A stretch of 64,000 nt of DNA from Methylobacterium sp. UNC378MF (GTDB lineage: Bacteria > Pseudomonadota > Alphaproteobacteria > Rhizobiales > Beijerinckiaceae): positions 1 through 64,000 of the forward strand of contig NZ_FMWU01000013.1 of the NCBI RefSeq assembly GCF_900103195.1. Direction: 5' to 3'. Positions within the stretch are counted from its first letter, which is position 1, and each line of letters opens with the position of its first letter. The notes beneath the pieces are model-generated. The model was given only the letters and a program-made list of their open reading frames with translations. It was not told the origin of the DNA and did no database searches. Below, one piece after another: positions 1-8,738 of the stretch. The position numbers and the translations under genes are program-made.

Positions 1-905
<905 letters not shown>

Positions 906-1016
906 TCAAGGCGAGGTCTCAACATCAGTATTGTCGCAAGGGTCCGAGGAGCGATTCCTACATCACCAGACTAGCGCTACAGCGGCACGAGCCTCCGCAG
1001 AAGAAGCGCCGCACGG

Positions 1017-1943
1017 CTAAGGTCGCGCGAGCCAGTCTGTCACGCCCATGACTGAGCGGAATTCCTCCATCGCATGAACGCGCGCCTCCGGAAGCGCAAC
1101 CCGCGCCATGGTGGCGAGGGCATGGCCGGGCCCGAGTTCGAGCACGCGATCGGCGCCGTATTCCCGACAGGCCTCCAGGCAGGCTGCCCAGTCGATCGTC
1201 CGCGAGATCTGCAGGGCCAGCTTCTCCCGTCCCTCCACGTCGCGGAACACCGCGGCACCGTCCAGGCCGCTGAGGAGCCGCGGCGCGCTTGGCGGCGGGC
1301 GGCGCGGCGGCGCGGCGGCGAGCGCCTCCCGAAAAGCCGCCGTCGCGGCGTTCAGCAGGGGCGTGTGTGAAGGCGTGCGGACGGGAAGGATCACGGCTCG
1401 CTGCGCGCCCGAGCCGGCTGCCTCCCGGCACAGCGCCTCGAGGGATCCAAGCCGGCCGCCGACGACGCCGCTATCGGCCGCGTTGCGGATGGCGAGATGG
1501 CAATTGTGCCGGGCGGCGAGGCCTTCGAGCGCGTCGAGCCTCAGGCCCCGCACGCCCGCGAGCCCGAACCCCGCGCCGGAGGCGGCATCCATGGCCTCCG
1601 CGCGTCGGGCGGCCAGAGCAAGCACGTCTGCGAAGTCGAGGCGTCCAGCAACGCCCCATGCCGCGAGATCGCCGATGCTGTAGCCGGCCACGATCATGCG
1701 GTCGGATGGCCCTCCACCGAGCGCGCGCCACGCCGTCAGGGCGGAGACGCAGCACAGGATCTGGCCCGTGCGATTCGCATGGAGGTCGCCGCCGCCCTTT
1801 CGGGCCAGATCGCGCGGGTCAGCACCGTCGAGAAGCGGCCTGGCGGCGGCGAATACGTCCTGGGCTGCCGGGTGATCGGCCGTAAAGTCGAACATCGCGG
1901 GATGCTGGCCGCCTTGGCCGGAGAGGAGGAGCGCCAGAGTCAT
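1017..1943 (-). CDS. mdcH: Malonate decarboxylase holo-ACP malonyltransferase MdcH
   Basis: FabD-like acyltransferase that loads malonyl from malonyl-CoA onto the malonate decarboxylase acyl carrier protein, priming the enzyme cycle. The 308-residue protein starts with a typical SGQGGQ segment (8-13) and has the nucleophile motif GYSIG with Ser89. The ATG at 1943 overlaps the mdcG stop as ATGA, so translation is coupled; the same frame stays open further upstream but that part reads as mdcG out of frame. It is the last gene of the minus-strand operon mdcA-C-D-E-G-H. Length and motifs are normal for the family. Confidence 0.93.
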   Translation of the reverse strand: MTLALLLSGQGGQHPAMFDFTADHPAAQDVFAAARPLLDGADPRDLARKGGGDLHANRTGQILCCVSALTAWRALGGGPSDRMIVAGYSIGDLAAWGVAGRLDFADVLALAARRAEAMDAASGAGFGLAGVRGLRLDALEGLAARHNCHLAIRNAADSGVVGGRLGSLEALCREAAGSGAQRAVILPVRTPSHTPLLNAATAAFREALAAAPPRRPPPSAPRLLSGLDGAAVFRDVEGREKLALQISRTIDWAACLEACREYGADRVLELGPGHALATMARVALPEARVHAMEEFRSVMGVTDWLARP

Positions 1944-2599
1944 GCGGGCCTGCGGGCGCGCAGTCCGGCGACGGGTCTCAGGGCCAGCCGATCCAGGCTC
2001 TTGGCGAGCACCGATCCATCCACCGGTGCGTCGCGCAGCTCGCGCCAGTGCAGACCGGCGCCGTCCGGCACCAGGATCTCCCCGTCGATGCCCATCGGCG
2101 CCGTCTCCGCCGCGGCGGCGATTCCGTCGAGCAGGCTCAGCGGCACCGGCAGTCGGCAACGCCAGAGCACATCGAGGTCGGAGGTTGCGCTCAGGTAGGT
2201 CAGGCCCGTGACGGCCTGCCAAAGGAGGCTGCCGAAGGGCCGCGGCACGATCTCGTGCCGCTGGCCGAGCGCCGTCAGCGTCGCAAGGGTCGAGCCCCAT
2301 GGAATCGGTGCCTGAGCGGCTGCGTCGGCGAGGCTGACCATGGGCGCGCGAGACAGCGCAGTCGGGGGCAACGAGAGCCCAATCCGTCGCTTGCCGTCCG
2401 CGGGCGGCAGCGGCAGGCCGAGCGGAACCGCGTCGCCCCCCTCCCCCGGGGCCCGCCGGCGAACGATCACGGGTCGGCCGGCCTCGGCCCATCCCTTCAG
2501 GTGCGGGACATCGCGTAGATCGGATCGGTTCGCCAGACAGGCCGTCCATGCCGCTGGGTCGACGTGAACGAGGTCGTGGCGTTGAAAGGTCTCAGCCAA
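1940..2599 (-). CDS. mdcG: Malonate decarboxylase phosphoribosyl-dephospho-CoA transferase MdcG
   Basis: Transfers the 2'-(5''-phosphoribosyl)-3'-dephospho-CoA prosthetic group onto the acyl carrier subunit MdcC. I place the start at a TTG (2597-2599) that overlaps the end of mdcE, giving 219 residues beginning just before the RHDLV segment with which family members open. An ATG at 2686 is also in frame but would overlap mdcE by about 95 bases and add residues unlike the family. The stop overlaps mdcH. The prosthetic group precursor is normally made by MdcB (CitG-like), for which no gene is present in this cluster. Confidence 0.85.
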   Translation of the reverse strand: MAETFQRHDLVHVDPAAWTACLANRSDLRDVPHLKGWAEAGRPVIVRRRAPGEGGDAVPLGLPLPPADGKRRIGLSLPPTALSRAPMVSLADAAAQAPIPWGSTLATLTALGQRHEIVPRPFGSLLWQAVTGLTYLSATSDLDVLWRCRLPVPLSLLDGIAAAAETAPMGIDGEILVPDGAGLHWRELRDAPVDGSVLAKSLDRLALRPVAGLRARRPA

Positions 2600-3308
2600 G
2601 GCGGGCCTGATCGGCGATCGCGGCCGCGATGGCGCGCGCCACCGGGCGGCCGCCCCGCTCCTCGCCGAGCCGGTCCCGTACATCACCCGCGCTCATCCCG
2701 TCGATCAGCGCGCGGATCTGCGCTTCCAGGGAGAGGTTTGGCTCCAGAACGACGTGGACCGCGCCGGTCGCCACCATGTTGTCGAGTCCTGGCGCGAAGA
2801 CGGGCGTCGACTTCGCCATGTCCTTCAGCTTGTCGAGGGGCAGCTTGGTCACACGGGCGACGGACGGCAGATCCATCACGCTCGGATGCGCCCCAGGCAA
2901 AGCCGCCAGGACTCGCGTGGCGAGCGCCGTAGCGATGAAGGCGCCCGCGGCCGAGTGACCGTAGATCAGCCCGATCGTCGGGTGGCCGGAGCGGTCGGCC
3001 AGGAGGATCGCCTTGGCGAGATGCGCGAGGCATTCGTTGAGGCCCAGCAGTTCGTCGCGGCGGCTCATGCGCTGGCTGTCGGAATCCACCGCCACGAGGA
3101 TCGGCGCGCGGTCGCTAGCCCGCACGGCGTCGAGCACGACGCGCGAAAGGACGAGCGCCCCGTCGACGCCGAGGGGCGTGTCGCCGTCGACGCCCACCAC
3201 GTGCATCTGGCCGCCCGCGAAGGGACCGGTGCCGGTCACGAGGCCGTCGCGCACCGCGACCGCGTGGCCCTGCGGGAACAGGGAGGCGAGGATCTCAGCG
3301 AGCGTCAT
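2592..3308 (-). CDS. mdcE: Malonate decarboxylase gamma subunit (biotin-independent)
   Basis: The gamma subunit forms, with the beta subunit MdcD, the malonyl-ACP decarboxylase that releases CO2 and leaves acetyl-ACP. The 238-residue protein belongs to the crotonase-like carboxyltransferase fold; segments such as VAVDSDSQRMSRRDELLGLN and YGHSAAGAF are typical of MdcE. The start ATG at 3308 lies inside the end of mdcD (14-base overlap) and its end overlaps mdcG, so it is part of a tightly coupled operon. Length is normal. Confidence 0.93.
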   Translation of the reverse strand: MTLAEILASLFPQGHAVAVRDGLVTGTGPFAGGQMHVVGVDGDTPLGVDGALVLSRVVLDAVRASDRAPILVAVDSDSQRMSRRDELLGLNECLAHLAKAILLADRSGHPTIGLIYGHSAAGAFIATALATRVLAALPGAHPSVMDLPSVARVTKLPLDKLKDMAKSTPVFAPGLDNMVATGAVHVVLEPNLSLEAQIRALIDGMSAGDVRDRLGEERGGRPVARAIAAAIADQARLG

Positions 3309-4224
3309 GATCGGCCTCCGGGCTGCGGGCCACGGTCTCGTCGAAGGCCCCCGTGTCCATGGCCGGCACGGATTCGGGATCGTTCACGCCGAGGCGCGCC
3401 CAGACATCGGCGGCGTCGCGGCAGTCTCCGAACTGGTCGATCCGGGCTTCCAGGCGCGCCTGCTCGGCCTCCAGAGTCTGCAGGTCGAAGGCCGGCGCGC
3501 GCCCGACGAGAGCGAGGGCGGCCTTGCGGAAGGCCGAGACTGTGTCGGCGCAGAAGGCGTCGGCGCCCCCGGTGAGGCGGCGGTGCTTGCCGCCCATGGT
3601 CCGCCAGACCAATGCCCGGTCGCGGGAATCGAACTCCTCCGCGCCCTTGTTGGTCTCAATCACTTCAGGCCCGGACACCGAGATGCGGCCGCCCTCCGAC
3701 ACGGCGAGCCGCGAGCAGGTACCGGCAATCAGGCCGCCGCCTCCGTAGCAGCCGGCCCGGCCGCCGATCAGCCCGATGACCGGGATGCCGGCCGCGCGGG
3801 CGTCGACGATGGCGCGCATGGTCTCGGCGATGGCCGTCTCCCCGGCATTGGCCTCCTGCAGGCGGACGCCACCGGTGTCGAACAGGATCAGCACCGCCTT
3901 CGGCTTCAGCTCGAGGGCCGCCCGCAGCAGGCCGACCAGCTTGGCCCCGTGGACCTCGCCGAAGGCGCCGCCCATGAAGCGCCCCTCCTGGGCAGCGATC
4001 AGGATCGGGGCACCGTCGAGCCGCGCGCGGCCGACGACGATGCCGTCGTCGAAGGCGCGGGGCAGATCGAAGAGCGGCAGGTGCGGGCTCATGCGCCGCT
4101 CCGTCGGCGGCAGGAACTCGCGGAAGCTTCCCGGATCGGTGAGCGCAAGCACGCGCTGGCGGGCGGTGGCCTCGTACCAACTCAGGCTGTCCGGATCGAT
4201 GCTCGCGGCGCGGTTGCCAGCCAT
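3295..4224 (-). CDS. mdcD: Malonate decarboxylase beta subunit
   Basis: The beta subunit (309 residues) works with MdcE to decarboxylate malonyl-ACP. It has the crotonase-like carboxyltransferase core, with LFDTGGVRLQEANAGE and a glycine-rich loop GGRAGCYGGGGLIAG that forms the oxyanion region in this family. The ATG at 4224 is two bases after the mdcC stop and the 3' end overlaps mdcE. No truncation or missing segment is visible. Confidence 0.94.
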   Translation of the reverse strand: MAGNRAASIDPDSLSWYEATARQRVLALTDPGSFREFLPPTERRMSPHLPLFDLPRAFDDGIVVGRARLDGAPILIAAQEGRFMGGAFGEVHGAKLVGLLRAALELKPKAVLILFDTGGVRLQEANAGETAIAETMRAIVDARAAGIPVIGLIGGRAGCYGGGGLIAGTCSRLAVSEGGRISVSGPEVIETNKGAEEFDSRDRALVWRTMGGKHRRLTGGADAFCADTVSAFRKAALALVGRAPAFDLQTLEAEQARLEARIDQFGDCRDAADVWARLGVNDPESVPAMDTGAFDETVARSPEADHDAR

Positions 4225-4226
4225 GG

Positions 4227-4535
4227 TCAGGCCTCCATCAGCCGCGCGCCCTGGAGCAGGCGCAGCGACACGGTGTCGGGGCGGGCGCCGCCGTCATTGA
4301 TGCTGATGCGAAGACCCCCGGGCTGCGCCCGGGCGACGAAATCGGCCACCACCGCCTCCCAAACGTCGCCGTAGCCGGCGATCGGGGTTTCGATGGCCAC
4401 CTCGCAGGCATCCGGCGGCAGAACCCGCTCGAGCAAGATCTCGAGGTTGCCGGACGCCACGACGCCGGTGATCGCGTGCGGCACCGAGCCGGCCAGCGGC
4501 TTCTTGGTGGTGTGGCGGAAGGTCAGAGTTTCCAT
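4227..4535 (-). CDS. mdcC: Malonate decarboxylase acyl carrier protein (delta subunit)
   Basis: Small carrier protein (102 residues) that carries acetyl and malonyl groups on a phosphoribosyl-dephospho-CoA arm during decarboxylation. The conserved serine that receives the arm lies in the SGNLEILL segment (Ser28). A good Shine-Dalgarno (AAGGAG) precedes the ATG at 4535. It sits between mdcA and mdcD; in many clusters mdcB is placed between mdcA and mdcC, but here only 39 bases separate them. Confidence 0.94.
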   Translation of the reverse strand: METLTFRHTTKKPLAGSVPHAITGVVASGNLEILLERVLPPDACEVAIETPIAGYGDVWEAVVADFVARAQPGGLRISINDGGARPDTVSLRLLQGARLMEA

Positions 4536-4574
4536 CGCCGGCTCCTTGAGAGAGGACCCTTCATCGCGCGCCGC

Positions 4575-6221
4575 TCACCAGTTCCGGAACCGGGCCGGCG
4601 GCTCGTAGAGCCCGCCGGACCAATGCACGAGATCCTTGATCGACTTCGCCGCGAGCAGCGCGCGGTCGGCGTCCAGAGGCTCGATGCCGAGATCCTCTGG
4701 GCGACGGATGACGCCCCGGGCGCGCAGCTCCTCGACCTTCGCCCGGTCGCGGCCGCGACCGACCTCGGTGTAGCCGGCCACGCCCCGGATCGCCTGCTCG
4801 CGCTCGTCGGCGTCCCGGCAGAGCAGCAGATTCGCGATGCCCTCCTCGGTGACGATGTGGGTCACGTCGTCGGCGTAGATCATGACCGGCGCCAGCTCGA
4901 GACCGATGGACTTCGCCAGCTCGAGAGCGTCGAGCTTCTCCACGAAAGTCGGAACCAGCTTTTCGCCGAAGGTTTCGACCAGCTGCACCACGAGCTTGCG
5001 CCCGCGCATCAGCGCGGGATCGCCGACGATCTGGCCCTCTCGGCCGGCCTTCATCCAGGCATCGGAAGGATGGCGGCGGCCGTGAGGGTCCGAGCCCATG
5101 TTCGGCGCCCCGCCGAACCCCGCCACCCGTGACTGGGTTATGGTCGAGGAATGGCCCATCAGGTCGATCTGAAGCGTCGCGCCGATGAACATGTCGCAGG
5201 CGTAGAGGCCGGCGGTCTGGCAGAAGGCCCGGTTCGAGCGCAGGCTCCCGTCCGCGCCGGTGAAGAAGATGTCGGTCCGCTCGCGGATGTAGCGGTCCAT
5301 CCCGACTTCCGAGCCGAAGCAGTGGATCTGCTTGACCCAGCCGGATTCGATTGCCGGGATCAGGGTCGGGTGCGGGTTGAGCGCCCAGTGGGTGGCGATT
5401 TTCCCCTTGAGGCCGAGTTTCTCGCCGTAGGTCGGCAGCAGCAGCTCGATCGCCGCCGTCCCGAACCCGATGCCGTGGTTAAGCCGCTTGACGCCGTACT
5501 CGGCGTAGATCCCCTTGATCGCCATCATGGCGATCAGGATCTGCGTCTCGGTCATCGCAGCCGGATCGCGGGTGAAGAGCGGCTCCACATAGAACGGCTT
5601 GTCGGCCTCGACCACGAAGTCGATCCGGTCGCCCGGGATGTCGACCCGCGGGACGGTATCGACAATCGCGTTGACCTGCGCGACCACGACGCCGTTCTTG
5701 AAGGCGGTCGCCTCCACGACGGTCGGCGTGTCCTCGGTATTCGGCCCCGTATACAAGTTGCCGTCGCGGTCGGCGGAGACGCCCGCGATCAGAGCCACGT
5801 TGGGCGTCAGGTCGACGAAGTAGCGGGCGAACAGCTCCAGGTAGGTATGGACGGCCCCGAGCTCGATCTGGCCGCCATAGAGCATTTTGGCTATGCGGGC
5901 GCCCTGCGGACCGGAATACGAGTAGTCGAGCCGCTTCGCGATCCCCGTCTCGAACACGTCGAGATGCTCGGGCAGCACGATCCCCGACTGGACCATGTGC
6001 AGGTCGTGGATCTTGTCGGGGTCGCAGGCGCTCAGGCCGCGGGCAAGGCAGTCGGCCTGCTTCTGGTTGTCACCCTCGAGGCAGACACGATCACCGGGCT
6101 GCAGGATCGCTTCCAGCAGATCTACGACGGCCGCAGCCGGCACGACCTTGCCATCCGCATGGGCGCGCCCCGCCGCGATGCGCGCGTCGCGCGCCTTCCC
6201 CTCACCGCGCCACTCGCCCAT
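4575..6221 (-). CDS. mdcA: Malonate decarboxylase alpha subunit (acetyl-S-ACP:malonate ACP transferase)
   Basis: Exchanges malonate for acetate on the carrier protein, the step that feeds malonate into the complex; cytoplasmic. The 548-residue protein has the standard MdcA length and conserved stretches such as CLEGDNQKQADCLA, HDLHMVQSGI and a C-terminal half with GFGGAPNMGSDPHGRRHP. It is the first gene of the mdc operon. Directly upstream lies a 16-bp dyad that I propose as the operator, then remnants of the madLM transporter on the other strand. Confidence 0.95.
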   Translation of the reverse strand: MGEWRGEGKARDARIAAGRAHADGKVVPAAAVVDLLEAILQPGDRVCLEGDNQKQADCLARGLSACDPDKIHDLHMVQSGIVLPEHLDVFETGIAKRLDYSYSGPQGARIAKMLYGGQIELGAVHTYLELFARYFVDLTPNVALIAGVSADRDGNLYTGPNTEDTPTVVEATAFKNGVVVAQVNAIVDTVPRVDIPGDRIDFVVEADKPFYVEPLFTRDPAAMTETQILIAMMAIKGIYAEYGVKRLNHGIGFGTAAIELLLPTYGEKLGLKGKIATHWALNPHPTLIPAIESGWVKQIHCFGSEVGMDRYIRERTDIFFTGADGSLRSNRAFCQTAGLYACDMFIGATLQIDLMGHSSTITQSRVAGFGGAPNMGSDPHGRRHPSDAWMKAGREGQIVGDPALMRGRKLVVQLVETFGEKLVPTFVEKLDALELAKSIGLELAPVMIYADDVTHIVTEEGIANLLLCRDADEREQAIRGVAGYTEVGRGRDRAKVEELRARGVIRRPEDLGIEPLDADRALLAAKSIKDLVHWSGGLYEPPARFRNW

Positions 6222-6238
6222 CCGCGTGCTCCCATCGG

Positions 6239-6254
6239 TGTACCAAACGATACA
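6239..6254. promoter_or_regulatory. Candidate operator for the GntR regulator upstream of mdcA
   Basis: The sequence TGTACCAAACGATACA is a dyad with perfect TGTA/TACA outer arms around an imperfect centre, 18-33 bases upstream of the mdcA start. FCD-type GntR repressors commonly bind short dyads of this size, and a GntR gene of that type lies about 0.9 kb away. The link is inference; no binding data are available from sequence. Confidence 0.45.
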
Positions 6255-6446
6255 TAGCGGCCAAACCGGTATTTTTAAACCGGCCTCACCCGGTAAATCG
6301 CATACGTAATCACCGTCCAGTCAGCGTCTTGCATACTTAAGGCGCCATCCAGCAGGCCAACCGGGAAGGAGGCCCTCCATCCGGCTTGCGTCCCTACGGC
6401 CGCTGAATGGGTTCGGAGAAGACGCCCCCATGAAGGGGCAACGCCG

Positions 6447-6686
6447 ATGATCGCCCACAGTGTCGCCCTGCTCGCCGACTGCACGCGTATGGGCCTCTAT
6501 CTCGGTGATCTTCTCGGCCCCGCTCTGCACGTAAAGGCCTAAGTCGGCGGCATCGTCATCGCCATGATCCTGCTCATCGCTGCGGCCGGCTCCCTGGTCC
6601 TGTGCTTGGGTGCTGTCGCCCTGGTCAGCCGGACTGGCCGGTGCGATCCAGGCATCGGCGCCGTGGAGCACGGCGGCTCCGCGTGA
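6447..6686 (+). pseudogene. madL: Remnant of malonate transporter subunit madL
   Basis: Translation from the ATG at 6447 gives a segment closely resembling the MadL N-terminus as I recall it (VALLADC, GLYLGDLLG, then HVKA). An in-frame TAA follows at 6540-6542, where intact MadL continues as N-VGG. After the stop the same frame resumes with VGGIVIAMILLI, again MadL-like, then loses similarity and ends at 6686. Intact MadL is about 130 residues with four membrane helices; only about 45 recognisable residues remain. It lies beside the mdc operon, where MadL/MadM normally supply malonate with sodium. Called a pseudogene from the in-frame stop and the missing C-terminal half. Confidence 0.8.
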
Positions 6687-6717
6687 TCGGCGGCGGCGCC
6701 GAGCCCGCTGCCAGGAC

Positions 6718-7020
6718 GGGCTGAACGCCCTGGGACACGACATCGGGCACGGAGTCGAGCACGTCTTCGTTGAGCAGAGTCTCATGGCCGCCTTCGCGGT
6801 GGTCGGTGCGCTGATCCTCGTCTCGAACTTAACCGCCAAGCATCTCACCAACGGCCGCGTCCACGGCTCCACCATCCTGATCGTGCTTGGGCTGGTGCTC
6901 GTTTATGTCGGCGGGCCTTACACGGGCGGGAGGAAGGGCCTCGCCGAATGGGCACGGTCAGCCGGGCTGCGGGCGGCCTCGCGGCGACCGATCCGAAACT
7001 CGTCCCCTGCGGCGCGCTGA
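6718..7020 (+). pseudogene. madM: Remnant of malonate transporter subunit madM
   Basis: About 77 residues (roughly 6718-6948) match the start of MadM: a helix region FAVVGALILVSNL, then KHLTNGRVHGS, a second helix IVLGLVLVYVGG and YTGGRKGLAE. After that the similarity stops and the frame runs into unrelated sequence ending at 7020. Full MadM is about 250 residues with several membrane segments, so some two thirds is missing. It follows the madL remnant and precedes the GntR gene, so the original order was probably madL-madM-gntR divergent from mdcACDEGH. Confidence 0.8.
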
Positions 7021-7165
7021 CGGTGCGGTCCCTGATCGGCAGACGCGGCAGCATTCCGGCGCGCCGGTCGAAATGCGGATTCGTGCCCGCCGATTAGGGT
7101 ATGGTTGCGCCTCGTCTTCCCGAGGACTGGCAGGCGCCGCTCACGGGATGATTGAGGAACGGCGG

Positions 7166-7834
7166 ATGCACGGGGACTTTCAGAAGATCGACAGCGGGCT
7201 GCTCTCGGACCGGATCCGCGACGCGCTCACCGACGCCATCGCGTCGGGGACGATCGCGGCCGGCACGGCACTCGACGAGCAGAACCTGGCCGATCGCTAC
7301 GGCGCGTCGCGCACGCCCGTCCGGGAGGCGCTGCGTCAGCTCGCGGCCTCGGGGCTCGTGGAGATGCGGCCCCGCCGGGGCGTGGTGGTGGCGCGCCTGA
7401 CGCCGCAGCGGATCGCCGACATGTTCGAGACCACCGCCGAGATAGAGGCGATGTGCGCCCGGCTCGCCACCTACCGGATGACGCCCCTGGAACGGGGGCA
7501 GCTCATGGAACTCCACGAGGCATCCGCCGCGTCGGTCGAGGCGGGCGATGTCGACGCCTACGACCGGTTCAACCGCGTCTTCCACGAGGCGCTCTACACC
7601 GCGACCCATAACGGATTCATGGCGGAGCAGGCGCTGGCGATCCGCGAGCGTCTCGCTGCCTTCCGGCGCACCCAGCTGCGCCACGCCGACCGGATCCGCC
7701 GCTCCCGGGAGGAGCACGGTGAAATCCTGTCGGCGATCGCGGAAGGCGACGGCGAAACGGCCGCCCGGCGCATGCGCGCCCACATGCTCCGGGCAGCCGC
7801 GGCGCTGGGGCGCTACATCGCCGGGATGGAGTGA
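7166..7834 (+). CDS. GntR family transcriptional regulator, FCD domain
   Basis: A 222-residue DNA-binding regulator with an N-terminal winged helix (about residues 8-75; LADRYGASRTPVREALRQLAASGLVEM is the recognition segment) and a C-terminal all-helical FCD effector domain (about 85-215). I chose the ATG at 7166 because a GAGG Shine-Dalgarno lies 8 bases before it; an ATG at 7148 is also in frame. By position it probably controls the mdc operon in response to malonate or malonyl-CoA, as GntR-type MdcY does in other bacteria. The target is inference from context. Confidence 0.9.
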   Translation: MHGDFQKIDSGLLSDRIRDALTDAIASGTIAAGTALDEQNLADRYGASRTPVREALRQLAASGLVEMRPRRGVVVARLTPQRIADMFETTAEIEAMCARLATYRMTPLERGQLMELHEASAASVEAGDVDAYDRFNRVFHEALYTATHNGFMAEQALAIRERLAAFRRTQLRHADRIRRSREEHGEILSAIAEGDGETAARRMRAHMLRAAAALGRYIAGME

Positions 7835-7886
7835 GGCGTCGGCGTGGGCCGCGCTGAGGACTTCCGCGCGGCCGCCCGGCCCGCAC

Positions 7887-8003
7887 CTTGGGCGGAGCTG
7901 CGCGACGGCCGCGCACCGTCAACAGCATGGCGTCCTCGGCCTCGATGCGGCCGGGAACGACGGGCATTGCGGCTGCGGTCCATTCAGACACGGCTCGCCC
8001 AAG
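7887..8003 (-). ncRNA. Possible 6S-like RNA downstream of zapA
   Basis: On the minus strand this stretch can fold by eye into one long rod: CTTGGGCG and CGCCCAAG (8 bp, extended by AGC/GCT with a bulge) close it, GGACCGC/GCGGCC and CCGTC/GACGG pair inside, and CGGCC/GGCCG closes a terminal loop. In Alphaproteobacteria the 6S RNA gene (ssrS) often lies just after zapA on the same strand, which is where this is. GC-rich DNA folds easily, and I cannot confirm the conserved 6S bulge sequences, so this is a weak candidate. No protein gene is visible in 7835-8014. Confidence 0.25.
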
Positions 8004-8014
8004 ACTACCTCCGA

Positions 8015-8034
8015 GCGGCCGCTTCAACGGCCGC
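8015..8034 (-). terminator. Hairpin after zapA
   Basis: A perfect 7-bp stem GCGGCCG/CGGCCGC with a 6-base loop lies 31 bases after the zapA stop. There is no U-tract, so it may be a weak or Rho-assisted terminator. Confidence 0.4.
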
Positions 8035-8064
8035 GCGTCTCCACCCGCATCTGCACGCCGGGCA

Positions 8065-8436
8065 TCAGGTCCTCGGCGCCGACGCGCTCAGCGCGTCGGC
8101 GAGCCTCCCGATATGCTCGGCGGCCCGACCGATCCCGAACGCCGCCCGCTCGGCATCCTCCGCCCGCCCCCGCTCCGCAGTCTCGGCGGCGGCGCGCAGC
8201 TCCGCGACGTTGCCTTCCAGCGCCGCGATCCGCGAGCGCAGCTCCGCGAGCTCGTCGGCGATGGTCAGCGCCGCCATGACCTGCAGGCGCATGTCGCCGA
8301 TCTCGCCGAAGCTCTTGCGCATCTCGGCGATGCGCCCGTCGAGGGTCGCGGCGAGCCCGGTGAGGTGCGCCTCCTCCCCCGCGCCGCACGCCATACGGTA
8401 GCTGCGGCCGTCGATGGTCACGTTGATCTGCGGCAA
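8065..8436 (-). CDS. zapA: Cell division protein ZapA
   Basis: Binds and bundles FtsZ filaments at the division ring. The 123-residue protein opens with the ZapA core (PQINVTIDGRSYRMACGAGEE, residues 2-22) followed by a long helix suited to coiled-coil dimerisation (about 60-105). It lies 17 bases after the DUF4164 gene, the standard pairing in Hyphomicrobiales. The C-terminal tail is alanine-rich and variable. Confidence 0.9.
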   Translation of the reverse strand: MPQINVTIDGRSYRMACGAGEEAHLTGLAATLDGRIAEMRKSFGEIGDMRLQVMAALTIADELAELRSRIAALEGNVAELRAAAETAERGRAEDAERAAFGIGRAAEHIGRLADALSASAPRT

Positions 8437-8453
8437 GGGTGGCTCCGCTGGGC

Positions 8454-8738
8454 TCAGACGCGTCCGAGGACATCCTGGACGGACTCGATCGCACGGTCGA
8501 GCCGGTGGCCGACCTCCCCGGTGGCCGCCGTGACCGTGGCGAGCCGGGCGCTCGCCGCATCGAGGGCTGCGGCGAGGCGAGCTCGATCCTCATCCATGAG
8601 GGCGAGTTCCGCATCCCGGTCGTCGGGCTCGGCGTCGGCGTCGAGGCGATGCTGGACGACGGCATCGAGGCGGTTGATCGCCGCTTCGAGCCGGCTGAGC
8701 GCGTCGTCGATGGAACGGGTCTCGGTCTCGTCGGCCAT
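8454..8738 (-). CDS. DUF4164 coiled-coil protein next to zapA
   Basis: A 94-residue soluble protein made almost entirely of charged, leucine/alanine-rich heptad-like helix (SRLEAAINRLDAVVQHRLDAD and onward), with no signal or membrane segment. Members of DUF4164 lie directly upstream of zapA in many Alphaproteobacteria, so a role with ZapA in FtsZ ring organisation is plausible but not shown. The two genes probably form one transcript. Confidence 0.8.
   Translation of the reverse strand: MADETETRSIDDALSRLEAAINRLDAVVQHRLDADAEPDDRDAELALMDEDRARLAAALDAASARLATVTAATGEVGHRLDRAIESVQDVLGRV

Noticed and set aside
1940..2686. ATG 2686 as the mdcG start.
   Set aside because: Would overlap mdcE by about 95 bases and add residues unlike MdcG; the TTG at 2599 gives the normal length and coupling.
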